DNA from: Allomyces macrogynus ATCC 38327
Lineage: Eukaryota > Blastocladiomycota > Blastocladiomycetes > Blastocladiales > Blastocladiaceae
Direction of reading: 5' to 3'
Assembly (NCBI GenBank): GCA_000151295.1
Contig: GG745335.1
Coordinates: 974,442 to 1,031,276, forward strand
DNA length: 56,835 bases
Shown: in pieces, positions 24,301 to 35,561 of the stretch
Position numbering within the stretch: the stretch's first letter is position 1
Layout: each line of letters opens with the position of its first letter
Made by a program: the position numbers and the translations under genes
Notes under the pieces: model-generated
Told to the model about the DNA's origin: nothing
The model's input: the letters and a program-made list of their open reading frames with translations, nothing else
Databases searched by the model: none

Positions 24301-24628
24301 AGCTCAACCTCATCCGAAACAAGATTCACACCCTCCAGCCCCCACGGTGGATCCAGCAGAGGTGCTTGACGCGATCAAGTTTTTGAGCGCACGCTCGGAA
24401 ATGGACATCATGGCCGCGTTCAAGCGCGTCTTGCTCGATAATCTCGTCGCGTTCACGCACGACGACGCGCTCACGCTGCAATGCTCGGTGCTCGACTTGG
24501 TCTTCACTATCGACGTGCACAAGACGGAGCGGCCGCAAGTGCGCGGTGTGCGCATGACACGGCTCACGGGCAATACGTGGACGTTTCAGCACATGGCCAA
24601 ACGGCTGCTCCAGCAGCTCAACATCTAG
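21332..24628 (+). CDS. CAMKL Ser/Thr protein kinase, MARK/PAR-1/Kin1 type, with UBA-like and KA1-like domains
   Basis: Cytosolic, cortex-associated polarity-type kinase. Six exons: 21332-21724, 21805-22077, 22158-22190 (33 nt), 22263-22361, 22428-22495 and 22570-24628, giving 974 residues. Introns are 66-80 nt. The catalytic domain begins at residue ~108. Motifs in order are GQGAYGKV, VAIKII, IVHRDLKPE|NLLL across intron 3, IDFGLS, and the activation loop LETFCGS|PFYAAPEM across intron 4, whose Thr is the LKB1-type site. DVWSLGVILFALVCG spans intron 5. A UBA-like segment follows (residues ~330-385, LVTFGYSQAEIDAAFL). About 480 residues of Ser/Pro/Ala-rich linker come next. The C-terminal ~95 residues end GVRMTRLTGNTWTFQHMAKRL, the signature of a KA1 domain. 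That order fits MARK/PAR-1/Kin1 rather than SNF1. Confidence 0.9.
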
Positions 24629-24866
24629 GACGACGGGGACTTGATGCAGACGGGCGGGTGGACGCTTGCGCTTTGAGGTGTGGAATGGTGGAGACTGAGA
24701 ACGCGCTCGTTAGGCAACAGCAAAAGGTTCGGCCACTAGACAAACGCACATCTTAAAAAATATACACTGATTGTGGAGAAAAGCAAAATGGATCTACAAA
24801 TGGGTCACACACAACGGGAACTGGAAACGGAGAAAAGGCAACGCGAACGAAAAAAAAGCGGCGCGG

Positions 24867-26461
24867 TTACTCGTGGTCGTGTTCGTCATGGTCGTGGTCC
24901 TCACAACCATCACAATCCTCGTCGTCACAGCAGTCGTCGTCCTCCCAATCCTCGTCGTCTGAGTCGGCAGCGGCCTCGGCACGCTCGGCCCACTCGCGCG
25001 CCTTCTCCTCCGACTTGGCCACGCCCTGGCCCTTCTCGTACATTTCCGAAATGGCGTGCATCGACGAGGCATCGCCGCGCGACGCCCCCCGAAGGTACCA
25101 CTCCATTGCCTTGGCGTAGTCCTTCTTGACCCCGGTGCCCTGGTCACTGCCCTCATGGTAGAGCTGGCCGAGGACGTACATCGCATCTAAAAGAGAAGGA
25201 ACATTGGGTGAGGTACAACGATCCGGCGCAATGATGATGTGCCAAGTCTGCTGATACGGACCAGTATCCTTGAGGGCGGCAGCGCGCTCGTGGAGCTTGA
25301 TGGCCTTCTCGACGTTGATCGGGATGCCCTCACCGGTGAAGTTGAGCATGCCGAGCGTGTTGAGCGAGACCGTGTGGCCCTTGTCGCCGGCCTTTTCCAA
25401 CCACGGGACGGCCTTGGGGATGTTCTCCTCCGACAAGTAGTTCTGCGCCAGCGCGAACATGGCCTAGCAACGAACCAAAACACGTTGAGTGAGTAACAGT
25501 CGTCAGACCAAACAAAGCGGAGGTCGCCATGGTCAGCAACAACGCACCTCGGCATCGCCCTCGCTCGCGGCCTGCTCCCAAAGCTGAATCGCCTTGGCCT
25601 CGTCCTTCTCCAGCCCCTCGCCCTCCATGTACATCGCGCCCAGACCGACAAGCCCGTCGGTGCACTGGAACTCGTTGTAGGCGCGCTGGTAGAGCTCCTT
25701 GGCGCGGTCCGCGTCCACGTCGCACCCAACACCCTGCAATAACATGTCGGCGAGCGTGCACATGGCGACCGGGTGGTTCTTGTCTGCGGCCATCGAGATC
25801 CACTTGAACGCCCTCTTGAGGTCCTCCTCGGACGACGCGTTGCTCTGGTAAACGACGCCCGTCGTGCACATGGCCTCCACCGAGCCGAGTTTAGCCGCGG
25901 CCTGGAGCAGCTCGAGCGCCTTTTCAACGTCCTCATCGACAAAGTCGCCGTCGAGGTAGGCATTGGCGAGCCAGTACATGGCGGCGCGGTCCGGGTTCGC
26001 GCGCTCCGAACGCTCCTTGAGGCCGGGAAGGGCCTTGTCGAACCACTCCTGCGCCGTTTCCTTGGACTCCTCGACACCGTCGCCGTCGAGGTACAGGAAC
26101 GCCAAACCGGCAGCGGCCATGGGGACCTGGCCAGCCTCCCACGCCTTCAAGTACCCCTGGGCAGCCTTGACGTAGTCGGCCTCCTTCTTGCCGGGCACCA
26201 TCTCGTGGTCTTCCATGTATGAGGTTGCGTAGATGGCCTCGGCATTGCCGAGAGCAGCGGCCTTGGTGTACGCGTCGAACGCGGCCTTCAGGTCGATCGC
26301 CGTTCCATTTTCGCCGTAGTAGTGCTTGTGGCCAGCGTTGAGCAGCTCGACTGGGAGTTACAATGAATAGCCGGACAATCAAGTCAATTCTTGTGCTTGC
26401 CGGGTGCGGCAGAGTCGGATCATGATGATTGCGGCGATGGCGTACGGGCGGTGGCAGTCAT
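24867..26461 (-). CDS. Sel1-repeat (TPR-like) protein with acidic Cys/His tail
   Basis: Helical-repeat adaptor protein; partner unknown. Minus exons are 26461-26446 (16 nt), 26350-25548, 25463-25262 and 25186-24867, giving 446 residues. The tiny first exon is inferred from the GTACGC donor and the phase match that gives MTATALELLNAGHKHYYGE. At least nine Sel1-type units are visible, with A..LG.aeAmy..g..Y spacing, for example AAALGNAEAIYATS, AALGSVEAMCTTGVVYQ-like, EGDAEAMFALAQNYL and DAMYVLGQLYHEG. The C-terminal ~35 residues are almost all Asp, Glu, His and Cys (CCDDEDCDGCEDHDHDEHDH), which could bind divalent metals. No signal peptide is visible, unlike ER Sel1L/Hrd3. Cytosolic location is an inference. 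Confidence 0.85.
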
Positions 26462-26962
26462 GGCGGTCGGTTGGTCGAGTCTCGGCAGCAGCGTCGTTGG
26501 AACAGCGGGGAGAGCGGCGTCGGGTCGTCGTTCTGTGAGCTGAAGGTTGTGGTCACAGGCCGGCCGGTTTGGATCAAGACCGTTGTCAGACGAGGCGGTT
26601 GTTGACACCAACACGTGGTGCGTTGCCATGCAGCAGCAACACTCTTGCCTTCCCGCCAACATGGATTGCTTTCGCCACTGAAGCCACAGCCCGAACAACA
26701 GGTGAGATCGACTTTTCGGGCTTGCAAAACAAACGGCCAACAACGGCCAACGACACGCGACTAGTGAGAAACTGATCTGCTCACTGCCAGACAAAAAGCA
26801 CGGCGGAATCACGACAAGACAACACTCCCAATAATGCATAAACAAAACAAAAAACGCCAAACCGTCCCCGCGGAACGCGAAGCAGCCGTTACTTGCGCAG
26901 CGCGCGCAGCTGCCCAACACCCCATCACCGAGGACAAAGCAAACCGCATTTCAAAATCCACC
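26462..26962. other. Intergenic, no gene seen
   Basis: About 500 bases between the Sel1 protein start and the permease stop. Only weak open frames; contains the Sel1 gene promoter and the permease 3' UTR. Confidence 0.5.
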
Positions 26963-28506
26963 CTAGTTTGCCGAAGACGCTGCCCGCTTGAACCCGCGCG
27001 ACTGTGGCCGGTAGACGACAAAGTAATATGCCGGGATCCCGAGCGCCATGCAAACGAGCCCAATCCCCGCCGCCAGCGCCGGCTTCCCGCCCTGCGTGAA
27101 CGGCAACACCGAAACAAAAATTCCCGCTGCAATCACGATCAGCGGAGCGACGAGCCAGACGCGGAACGGGCGGTCCATGAGCGGCTCGCGCCGGCGGAGG
27201 ACGAGCAGACCGACGAGCGTGATCGAGTAGAGCACCCAGACAGGCCACTGCGCCGCGTCGCAAATAAAGAAGAACGTGTCGAGCCCTGGTGGCGCAATCG
27301 CCAAGACGACCGACATGACGTAGTGCAGGACGAGTGCATTGAACGGCGTGCCGAACCGCGGGTGCAGCTTGGAAAAGGTGGATGCGAACGGCACGAATTC
27401 GCGGCGCGCGGCCTCGAACAAAACGCGCGACGCCGCAAACGAAATGGCGAGGCAGGTGCCGTACGCCGAGAACGTGATGAGCAGTGCCATGACCTTCTTG
27501 CCAAATACTTCGCCATACACGCGCGTCGCAAACTCGGCGGCCAGGACCTCCTTGGAGCCCTTGACGTCGGACGCCGACAGGGCCGACAGGTAGGCGAGGT
27601 TGGCCCCAATGTAGAGGGCCGAAACGGTCGAAACGCCACCAACAATCGCGCGCGGGGCGTTTCGCTGCGGGTCCTTGAGCTCGCCCATGGCCGTCGACAG
27701 GTACGACCAACCGTCGTAGCAGAAAAACACGGTCAGCAGCGCCGTCGCGTAGTCGCCTGGCGACGTCGACGTGCCTGCAAACGAGTCGGCAAACGTGCTC
27801 GGGTTCGGGACCGACGGGAACCCTCCCGCCGCCATGACAATGCCCGTCACGACGACAAATAGGATAATTACAAGCTTGAGCGCTGTGATGATTGACGTCG
27901 ACTTGGTCGCAATCGCATTGGAGAACGCGAGCAGGCAAAACACGGTCGTGATCGTGGCCACGGCAATCGCCTTGGTTACCCACTCTTCATAATCGAGCAC
28001 AGCGCCCGCCAACGGGAACGCGTACTTGAGGTAGATGGCGACGACGGTACCGAGCGCGGCCGTGTACCCGGTGTGCACGAGCACAATACGGCACCAGCAG
28101 TAGAGGAACGCCATGAGCTGCTTGGGCTTGCGGTAAATGAACTCGAGGTATGGCAGGTCACCGCCGGATTCTGGCATCATCATGCCGAGCTCCGTGTACG
28201 AAAAGGCACCTGCAAGCGAGACGAGGGCTGGCGACGCGACCAAAATTGATCAGCACTAGAGCGCGGAACCGAGTGTTAAACCGCGAGAGCTGCAGGCGTA
28301 CCACCAATGAACCAAATGATCATGGCCATTCCTGGTGAACCGACCAGCGCAAGGATGCGACCACCATTGCTGAACACACCGGTTCCGACCATGCATCCAA
28401 TGATCAACGACGTTCCGCCCCACAGCGACATGGTACGGCTCAGGCCCGCGGCCGGGGCGGATTCAACGTCGACCAAACTTGAAGAGTCGAATTTTTTCGT
28501 GTCCAT
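26963..28506 (-). CDS. APC-superfamily L-type amino-acid transporter (LAT family)
   Basis: Plasma-membrane or vacuolar amino-acid permease. Exons are 28506-28302 and 28227-26963 with a 74-nt intron (GTACGC..CAG), giving 489 residues. The intron join yields WFIGG|ALVSLAGAFSYTELG, the canonical TM2-TM3 region followed by the LAT hallmark PESGGDLPYLEFIY. TM1 has the unwound substrate motif GTSLIIGCMVGTGVF. About 12 hydrophobic segments follow, with FFCYDGWSYLSTAMGELKDPQRN in the TM6/TM7 loop, another family hallmark. Human SLC7 light chains and the fungal MUP1 methionine permease share this form. Substrate cannot be told from sequence. The cytosolic N-tail (MDTKKFDSSSLVDVES) is short. Confidence 0.92.
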
Positions 28507-29464
28507 GGTCGGTCGAGATGGTGCTGCTGCTGCTGCTCGAGGTCAAGGCCGAGAAACGTTGGCCCGCGGGGAGGAGAGCAAAGGTCTGGAGAGCGCTGGG
28601 GACGAAAATGCCGCGGCGGGGGGCACCTCCACCTTTATGGCGCGGCTGTCTGTGCTGCTCGTTGACCTTGACCAAAGCTTGTGGTGGGGCAGCCTGGACG
28701 CGGAGACAGCGGTCGTGAGTCCCGCCAACCCCCACGACCCCGAGCAAGCGGAGGCACTGGTCGGTACAACGTCAACAGAAATGATCCACGGGTCATCGGC
28801 CCAATCGTTGCAACGAACCACGCCCCGCGGAGAGAGGCGGGGGAATGGTTGGTGCCGTGGCTGGAGTGGGGAGTCTGTTGTTCCTTCCAGGCGCCTTCGA
28901 CGCTCACGGACCAACATCGAGGCCAACTCGTGTTGCGCGTCTTCAGATCAACGTTGGTTGCACGGTCATCCTCACGCCTGGCTGGACCGTCGCTTGTGGC
29001 TACTCGTGCTGCTCTGTGCGTAGTCGGAGCAGATGGTCGCGTTGGCCGACACTGGGTGCTCCATGCTGCTGTGCCCCATGGAAATGGCACAGTCAGTTCG
29101 TGCGGGCCGCTTCTCGCGAATTTTGGCTTGCGCACCAAGTCGCTTCAGTATTTCGGACTGTGGCGAACCGCGGCCAATGATCCAAAACCGGGGTTGCGCG
29201 CGAGGAAGGATTTGATCATGAGTTGATCAACCGTTACGCCGTTGACGCCGCGAAGTTCGTCGCTTTCGCGGGCGTCAGGTTCGTTGCCTGGTGCGCCGCG
29301 TCTAAACCGTCATGTGCTCTAATTCGATTCGGACCATCCTCCCATGAGACCCATCGTCGACCCCCTTTCTTCGCCTCACAGGCGCAACGGCCAAGAGCGG
29401 AGCGGATAAACCAAAATGTATTTTCAAGACGTTGACTCAATGCGGCTCAGAGCGACCACGATCG
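28507..29464. other. Intergenic, no gene seen
   Basis: About 960 bases between the permease start and the M20D stop, both minus. Many short overlapping open frames, none with a recognisable domain or good splice logic. Contains the permease promoter. Confidence 0.5.
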
Positions 29465-31332
29465 TCAACAGCGCGGTGCACTCATGGCCTGGTCATACGA
29501 CGGCGGCGGACCCTGCAGCAGCGGCGTCGCCTCCGTCGCGCGGTGCACAGCCGGCTCCGCACCCCCACGACGCAGCTTGGTCGGCGGCGGCACCGGCGCG
29601 CTCGCCTTTGCCGCTGCCGGCTGCTCATCGACACAGATCGGATCCTCGTCGGCGCCCGCGCGTTCCTTCTCCTCCAAATACTCCTTGTAAATCTTATTGA
29701 CGAGTTTGTGCGGATGCTCGACGACCGTGAGCGCCGCGCACGCAAGCGCCGCCGCCGCGCGCAACGTGAACGTATGCGCGACCTCGGACCGCGCCGCGGC
29801 CGCAAACTCGCGCGTGTGCGTGTCGACGCCCGGCACACCGATGTAGAAATGCGGATGCAGCGCCGGGACCGAGTAGGACACGTTCCCAAAATCGGTCGAC
29901 CCCAACGACTCGGCACGCATGTCACGGCCCGACGGGAAATTCACGCCGCGCGCTCATTCGGCTGTAGAGGCGCGAGAGCACCTGTGTGCAGCAGGTCCGA
30001 GTAGCATCATGTACGGACGTCCGAGCTGCGTAACAGGGCGACCGCGGCGTCGGTAGACCACGCTACCGTGCGTTCCACGAGCGCGTCGCGCTGCGCGGTC
30101 GTCGCCGACCGCACGATCCACTTGGCCGACGCGAGCGCCGGGATAATGTTGGCTTTCTCCCCCCCTCCGTAATGAATGCCGTGGAAATCGGGTCAATCTG
30201 CCCAGGATCTGTTGGCGCAGTTGCGCCACGTTTGAGTGAGCCAGGCACACGGCATCGAGCGCGTTGACGCCGTCCCAAGGGCGCGCGGCCGCGTGCGCGG
30301 CACGGCCCGTGTAGTGAATTTCCATCCACTGCATGGCGCGCGCCTGCGACTGCGAGTTGTCGGCGTCGCTCGGGTGCAGCATCACGCAAAAGTCGAGGTC
30401 CTCGAACGCGCCGCGCTCCACCATGAGCACCTTGCCGCCACCGCCTTCTTCGGCGGGGGTGCCGAACAGCCGGATGCACGCCTTGAGGTTGTGCTTGGTG
30501 ATGGCCTCCTTGGCGGCTACAAGTTGCAAAGAATAAATGGATCAGGGCGGGAGCATGGACGAGGAGGAGAGTGTGGCCCGCTCAGACGCACCAACCGCAC
30601 AGGCCAGACCAGAGATCGCAATCAGATCTGTTCAATGAAATCCATCAGTTTTCAGATCCAAGTGAGCGATTTGAGCCGTACTTTTCCGAGCAAGAACGTA
30701 CTGTGACCTACAGAATCGAGCAATAGTGAACAATGAGTTGGAGCGAGCGCGACTCTCCTCCACTACTCACCACCAACGCAAAATACAAACCGCAAGCATG
30801 ACCAAGGTCGGGCAACGCGTCGTACTCGGAGCAGAACCCAATCTGCACGGGCCGCTTGTTCGCTGCCGGCTTGTCATTGGCCGGAACGTGTTCAAACGTG
30901 GCGACAAACGCCGTCTCGATGGCGAATGCGCCGCGCTCCACGACGAACCCGATCTCCTCAAGATACTTGGTCAGGACCTGCACAGCGTGCTTTTCCTGGA
31001 ACCCGAGCTCCGGGTGGTCATGAATCTACCCAACCCGAGCGCGCGCTGGTTAGCCGTGGTGTCGGCCAGAGCGCATTCGACGCGACGATTGATCGAACCT
31101 GCAAGCTGATCTCGCGCAATCGCGGTGAAATCTCGGCCAGGACGCGGTCGACAGTCGCGCTAACGTCCTTGGACAACTTGGGCAGGCCCTGCATATCGGC
31201 GCCGTCGCCATTCGTGCCGACCGAAGCGCACCACGGCGCGCCGGCGCCGCAGAACAGGCGCGACAGCCAGGTCGACCACACGTCGTTGGTGGTCGCGCCG
31301 TCGTGGTCGCGACCCTTGTTCAATTGATCCAT
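29465..31332 (-). pseudogene. M20D amidohydrolase (PM20D2-like), 3' half frame-broken
   Basis: Metal-dependent amidohydrolase/peptidase family M20D. Minus exons are 31332-31099, 31025-30791, 30707-30702 (6-nt micro-exon), 30627-30592, and the last exon from 30516 to 29465. The N-terminal half is intact: REISLQ|IHDHPELGFQEKHAV, FCSEYDALPDLGHACG|H|NLI with the metal His codon completed by the micro-exon, GTPAEEGGGGKVLM and GRAAHAAARPWDGVNALD. Between about 30225 and 29945 the family motifs occur in different frames: LRQQI, then HGIHYGGGEKANIIP, then VTQLGRPYM, then VLSRLYSRM, then FPSGRDMRAE. The end (GSTDFGNVSYSVPALHPHF, REFAAAARSEVAH) is intact again. No introns can explain these jumps. The four introns are all normal (73-83 nt). 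Either a recent pseudogene or a gene with local assembly errors; I favour errors. Confidence 0.75.
30702..30707 (-). other. 6-nt micro-exon in the M20D gene
   Basis: Sequence GTCACA on the minus strand, bounded by TAG on its 5' side and GTACGT on its 3' side. It joins TGC-G to A-AT-CTG to give C-G-H-N-L, the conserved metal-site motif HACGHNL of M20D enzymes. Flanking introns are 30708-30790 (83 nt, GTTTGT donor) and 30628-30701 (74 nt, GTACGT donor), both typical for this window. Skipping it removes exactly two codons in frame but deletes the metal-ligand His. Confidence 0.85.
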
Positions 31333-31765
31333 GGGGGCGACGAGGACGCGTTGGCGGTTCGGTTGCGAGCAGTGGCCGTTTGTATTGTGTGCTTGCTGAA
31401 GGGAAGTTGCCGTCGGCGCCGCCGGTGCCGTTGGTCGACTCGGTCGGTTGGAAGAAAGAGCGATGGAAGCCAGTCGCGTAAAAACACGAACGCCTTGCAG
31501 GTGGATTAGTTCGCGAGCTGGACACTCTTCTGCCAACCAACATCAATCCACTATCCAATCAGCCCGTCGTGCACCGGAACGACCATGACGAGAATCGCGC
31601 TGACCGACGCGTCGCGGTGGTCGATAGGTCAAAGGCGAAATGGTGGTGGACAGTTCCAGGTCTTCATCAAAAACGGGCAAACAAGCCAAGAAAGAATCTG
31701 AACCAAATTACCCCCGAACCAAACCAAATCCAAACCCCAAACGAGCCTCGACAGCAAGGCTCCTC
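31333..31765. other. Intergenic, no gene seen
   Basis: About 430 bases between the M20D start and the calnexin stop. Nothing recognised. Confidence 0.5.
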
Positions 31766-33819
31766 CTACTCGTCGTCCTCGGCCGTGGCCTCCTTCTTGG
31801 CCGGACGCTTGGTCGTCTTGGCCGGGGACGCCTTCTCCGGCGATGCCTTGGCGGCCGGCTCCTCGATCTCCTCTTCCTCTTCCTCCTGCTCGACCTCGGC
31901 CTCGTCGGCATCCGCGTCGTCGTCCTTCTTCTTCTTGGCCGCGGCGGACTGCACCTTCTGCTTCTTCTTCTTGTCGGCAGCCGACGGGCCCGTAAGTAGG
32001 GCGAGAATGAAGGCAATGACGGCGGCCACCGAGAGACCGGCGGCACCGGCCGTGATGGGCAGCGACGCGGCAGCCTTGGCTGGGTCGACAAGCGTCTTTT
32101 GCGCAAACTTGACAAACGACGCGGGCGTGAGCTGCTCAACAATATCGCCGAACGTGAGCTGGTTGATCGGCTTGACAATCTCGTCATCGTCGTTCTCCGC
32201 GTCCTTGGCCTTTTCGGGCTCGTCGGCCTTGGTGAGCACTTCCTCGGCCGCGTGCTTGACCTCCCACGTGTCCTTGGTCCACTGGTCGAGCGTGGCGGCA
32301 TTGACCGAGTCCGAGACGAGAATGTTGTCGAACTGAATGTTGTTCTGCATGGTCCACAGCTCAAACCCGACGGCGCCAATCGGCGTCATGTAGCCCGGAT
32401 GCTTTTCGTCGACATAGTCGGGGTTCGCAATCTTGCGCGGCGCCCAAGGGCCCTTGTACGCCGGGTTGTCGATCAACGGCGCCGCCCACTTGCCCTTGTA
32501 GTCCGGGTTACGTTTCATCGGCCGAGTCCACGGCCCGCAGCCCGACGCCTCGGCGCACTTCGGGTTGGCCACCGTCGGGGCCACCCACTCGCCGTCCTCT
32601 TCAGCGTCCCAATCCTCGGGCTGCTTGGCGTCCGGGTCCGGAATGTACTCGGGCTCGTTCTCGAGCCAGTCGGCGGGCATCGTCGCGTCGGCGTCCTCAA
32701 TCTCAAGTGGCGCGTCCTCGTCCCATTCGGCGGGCTTGGTCGCCTTTGGGTCCGGGATCTTGGCCTCATCGACCCAGTCGGCGGGCTTCTTGTCGTTCGG
32801 GTCATCAATCTCCTTGGGCGCGACGACCGGCGGCTCAAAGTCGTCGAGCAGCGAACCCGTCTGCTTCGAGACACCGTCGATCTTGATTTCGAACGTGTTC
32901 TTTTCCGGGTGCACAATCAGCGTGTAGAGGTGCGTTTCCTTGGAATACGTCGACGGCACCGACGGCGGGTTCTTCAAGTGGTGCTCGACAATCTTCCCCG
33001 TCTTCTTGTTCTTGTGCCGGAAAATGAAGTGCACCTTGTTCGTCGCGCCGCACTTGTCGGGCCCAAACATGATCGTGTAGGGCGTCTTGTCCGAGAACGT
33101 TGCCGGATCATACACCTTCGTCGCGTCGTGCGAGAGCAACTTCAAGTAAGCCCCACCGCACTCGAGCCCGTTTTGCAGCTTCACCTCGTACTGGACCGTC
33201 ACCGCATCGTGGCCCTCGAACGTGATCGGTTGCGGCAACGCACGCGAAATTGCGTGGTGTGCGGCGGCCGACTTGAGCACGAGCCCCAAGTCGCCGGCGT
33301 GCGCGCCGACTGTCTCGGTCGCCTCCTCGACGGCCCACTGGCCGCGGTACCGCCACAGGTCGGCGTCCTCAGTCGAGTCCTTTTCGCCGGCCGGCACGTC
33401 CTCCTTGGATGCGCGCGACGGGATCCAGTGCTTTTCGAAATCGGCAACCGACGCGAATTGCTCGCCGAGAGAGCCGGAGGGCAGAGACACGGTCGACGGC
33501 TGAACAAATTGACGCGGCGAGATGAGTTAGAACCAAACAGGGTCCCGATCAACAGGGATGCAAGCCCCGAGGATGCTACTGGCCAGCGCGGGCGGAACAG
33601 GCACTAACGATCGTGCATCCCTTCTGTCCCTGACGTGCCGTAGGTAGCGTCTCTAAAATCGCGAACGTGAGCTTGGCGTACCTTCCACACAGGCTTGGCA
33701 GCGGGAGCGGCAGCGGCATCGGGCTTGGCGGCAGCGGCGGCGGGCGCGTCGGCAGCGACAGCCGAGGACAGCGCGAGCAGGGCGAGGGCCGCGGCGGCGG
33801 TCTTGGAGGGCGACGGCAT
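31766..33819 (-). CDS. Calnexin
   Basis: ER membrane lectin chaperone for monoglucosylated glycoproteins. Exons are 33819-33682 and 33499-31766, intron 182 nt (GTACGC..CAG), giving 623 residues. A signal peptide is in exon 1 ([19 protein letters not shown]). The lectin domain has [19 protein letters not shown] and [13 protein letters not shown]. The P-domain shows repeat-1 units ([17 protein letters not shown] and relatives, with PxDW/PxEW) and repeat-2 units ([28 protein letters not shown]). A return to the lectin domain follows ([20 protein letters not shown]). One transmembrane helix is near residue 545 ([19 protein letters not shown]), then a long acidic/Lys-rich cytosolic tail. All calnexin features are in order; the transmembrane helix rules out calreticulin. 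Confidence 0.96.
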
Positions 33820-34394
33820 CGTGTCGAGCAGGTGTTGGAGAAGTTGGAAATCGAAAGGGTGCGCGCGCGGGAGGTACAGGCGCGTTGACAAAGCGGCGAC
33901 AAGAACAAGAGATCGCCGAGAAAGGGGGCGGTGGGGTTGAAGAACGAGAGTAGCGAGAGCGAGGGCGACGGCGGTCGTGGCGGCGCGATGGTCGGCAACG
34001 GTCAGCGGCCAAGTCGACCGACGAGAAAGTGGAGCCTGCTTTTCGCACGATCAGACGCGTGCGGAAACGACCGCCTGTCACGTCTGCCGTACACACGTGC
34101 TTCTCGACGTGTCGCGGGTCCTCCCACGATCCACTGCAAGCTGCCCACACACTCAAGGCAATTTGTCCCTCCACAAAGCGTTTCAAATTTTGCTTTCATT
34201 TCTCAGTTTCGCAGCCAGCCTCGACGAGCCCCGTCAAACGACACGAAGGCGGATGCGGGAGAGAGTTTAGGAGAGGCGGGCGGCCCGCGCCGGCACCAGA
34301 ACTAAGTGAAGGTAACGAACACATCAATCCATAATGAGCGACGCGACGCGTCGTATCAACAATCCATCACCAAGTCCCCACCAGCACCCACCAC
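33820..34394. other. Intergenic, no gene seen
   Basis: About 575 bases between the calnexin start and the hydroxylase stop. Contains the calnexin promoter; no supported gene. Confidence 0.5.
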
Positions 34395-35561
34395 TTACTC
34401 GCTCTTGCTCTTGCCATTGCCCTCCATCTTCTCCACCACCTCCTGCCGCGCATCATACTTGCGCACATAGCGGCGCCACCGGTCGCCCCCCTCGGTCCCG
34501 CACACCGCATCCAACAACCCGAGCACGCCAAACTGGTAAATGAACGCGTAATGGTGCCAATCGTGTTTCCGAGCCGACGGCATCCCCCACAACTCGTACC
34601 CGGAATGCGTGTGAATCGTTGTCGCAATCGCCACCACCGTCCACAACCCCGTCGTCAACAGATGCGCGCCCATGAGCACTGGCCCGAGCAACACCGGCCC
34701 GAGATTCGACAAGACGTGCTCGACCGGGTGCGCGTAGATAGCCGCGAGCCCAATCGGCGCGGTAAACTCGTGGTGCTGCTTGTGCACAGCCTTGTAGAGC
34801 GGCGCCCAATGGAACGCGCGGTGCGACCAGTAGAACAGGACTTCCTCGATCACGACAAAGATGACCAGGTCGCGGGCAACGGTCGCGGCGTCCGGGATCG
34901 TTGCGGCCCAGGCGTTGCAGTCGACTTCGGTCGTGCACGGCACGCGCGCCGCGTGCATTTGCATGAACAGGTACCCGACGACCGGGTTGAGAATAAATTG
35001 GTTGAAGAGAACCGTCTTGGCGCACTTGACCCAGTCGCGCCACGGGACGATCTTGGCGTCTTGGATCTTGTGGTGCAGTGCGAATCGGCCGAGGGCGGAC
35101 GTCGGGTACCGCAGCGACCAGTCGAGCGCACCGAGCGCGAGCGCGTGGAGCCAGTACGACGCGGCTACGTACGAAAGTATCGACAAATGTCAGCAGGGGT
35201 TGCGTGTCAGATGCCGATAGTAGCAAAATCAAAATACGCAACTCGTCAAGAGAAACAAGTCGGCCGTCATGATCCACGCTAGCCCATGCCGTGCCGCCAG
35301 CGCCGCCCACGCGGTGCGCATGGTCATCACCGCATCGTACACGATGGGCGCTGCCGTCGCAATCCACTCGGGCTTGAAGAACACAACGACCACGGCCGCA
35401 ACGGCCGTGTGGAACATAGACTCGCGCGGCATCATGGGCCGCAGCACGTTGATCTCAAAGTTAGACGGTAGCTTCTCGACCTCGTCGACGAGCTTGCGCT
35501 TGCCTGTTGGCGCCAGGTCGGCCGGATTCGCGGTGGTCGTTGTCGCCATGGTCTGGAACAT
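34395..35561 (-). CDS. Fatty-acid hydroxylase superfamily protein (Erg25/FAXDC2-like)
   Basis: Di-iron membrane oxygenase of the sterol desaturase/fatty acid hydroxylase superfamily, ER. Exons are 35561-35243 and 35164-34395, intron 78 nt (GTTGCG..TAG), giving 362 residues. An alternative start at 35549 has a better Kozak context (ACCATGG), four codons downstream. Histidine boxes are HRAFH, HKQHHEF and HDWHHY in the correct order and spacing, with an extra His in HTHSGYE. Hydrophobic segments are at roughly residues 50-75, 105-125, 155-170 and 255-285. The C-terminus ends in a charged non-hydrophobic tail (GNGKSKSE) without a clear dilysine ER signal. Sterol C4-methyl oxidase (ERG25) and FAXDC2 are the nearest relatives I recognise; the substrate is uncertain. 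Confidence 0.87.

Noticed and set aside
32099..33607. A 502-codon plus-strand open frame opposite calnexin
   Set aside because: Antisense shadow; Arg/Leu/Val-rich with no domain, while the minus frame is a textbook calnexin.
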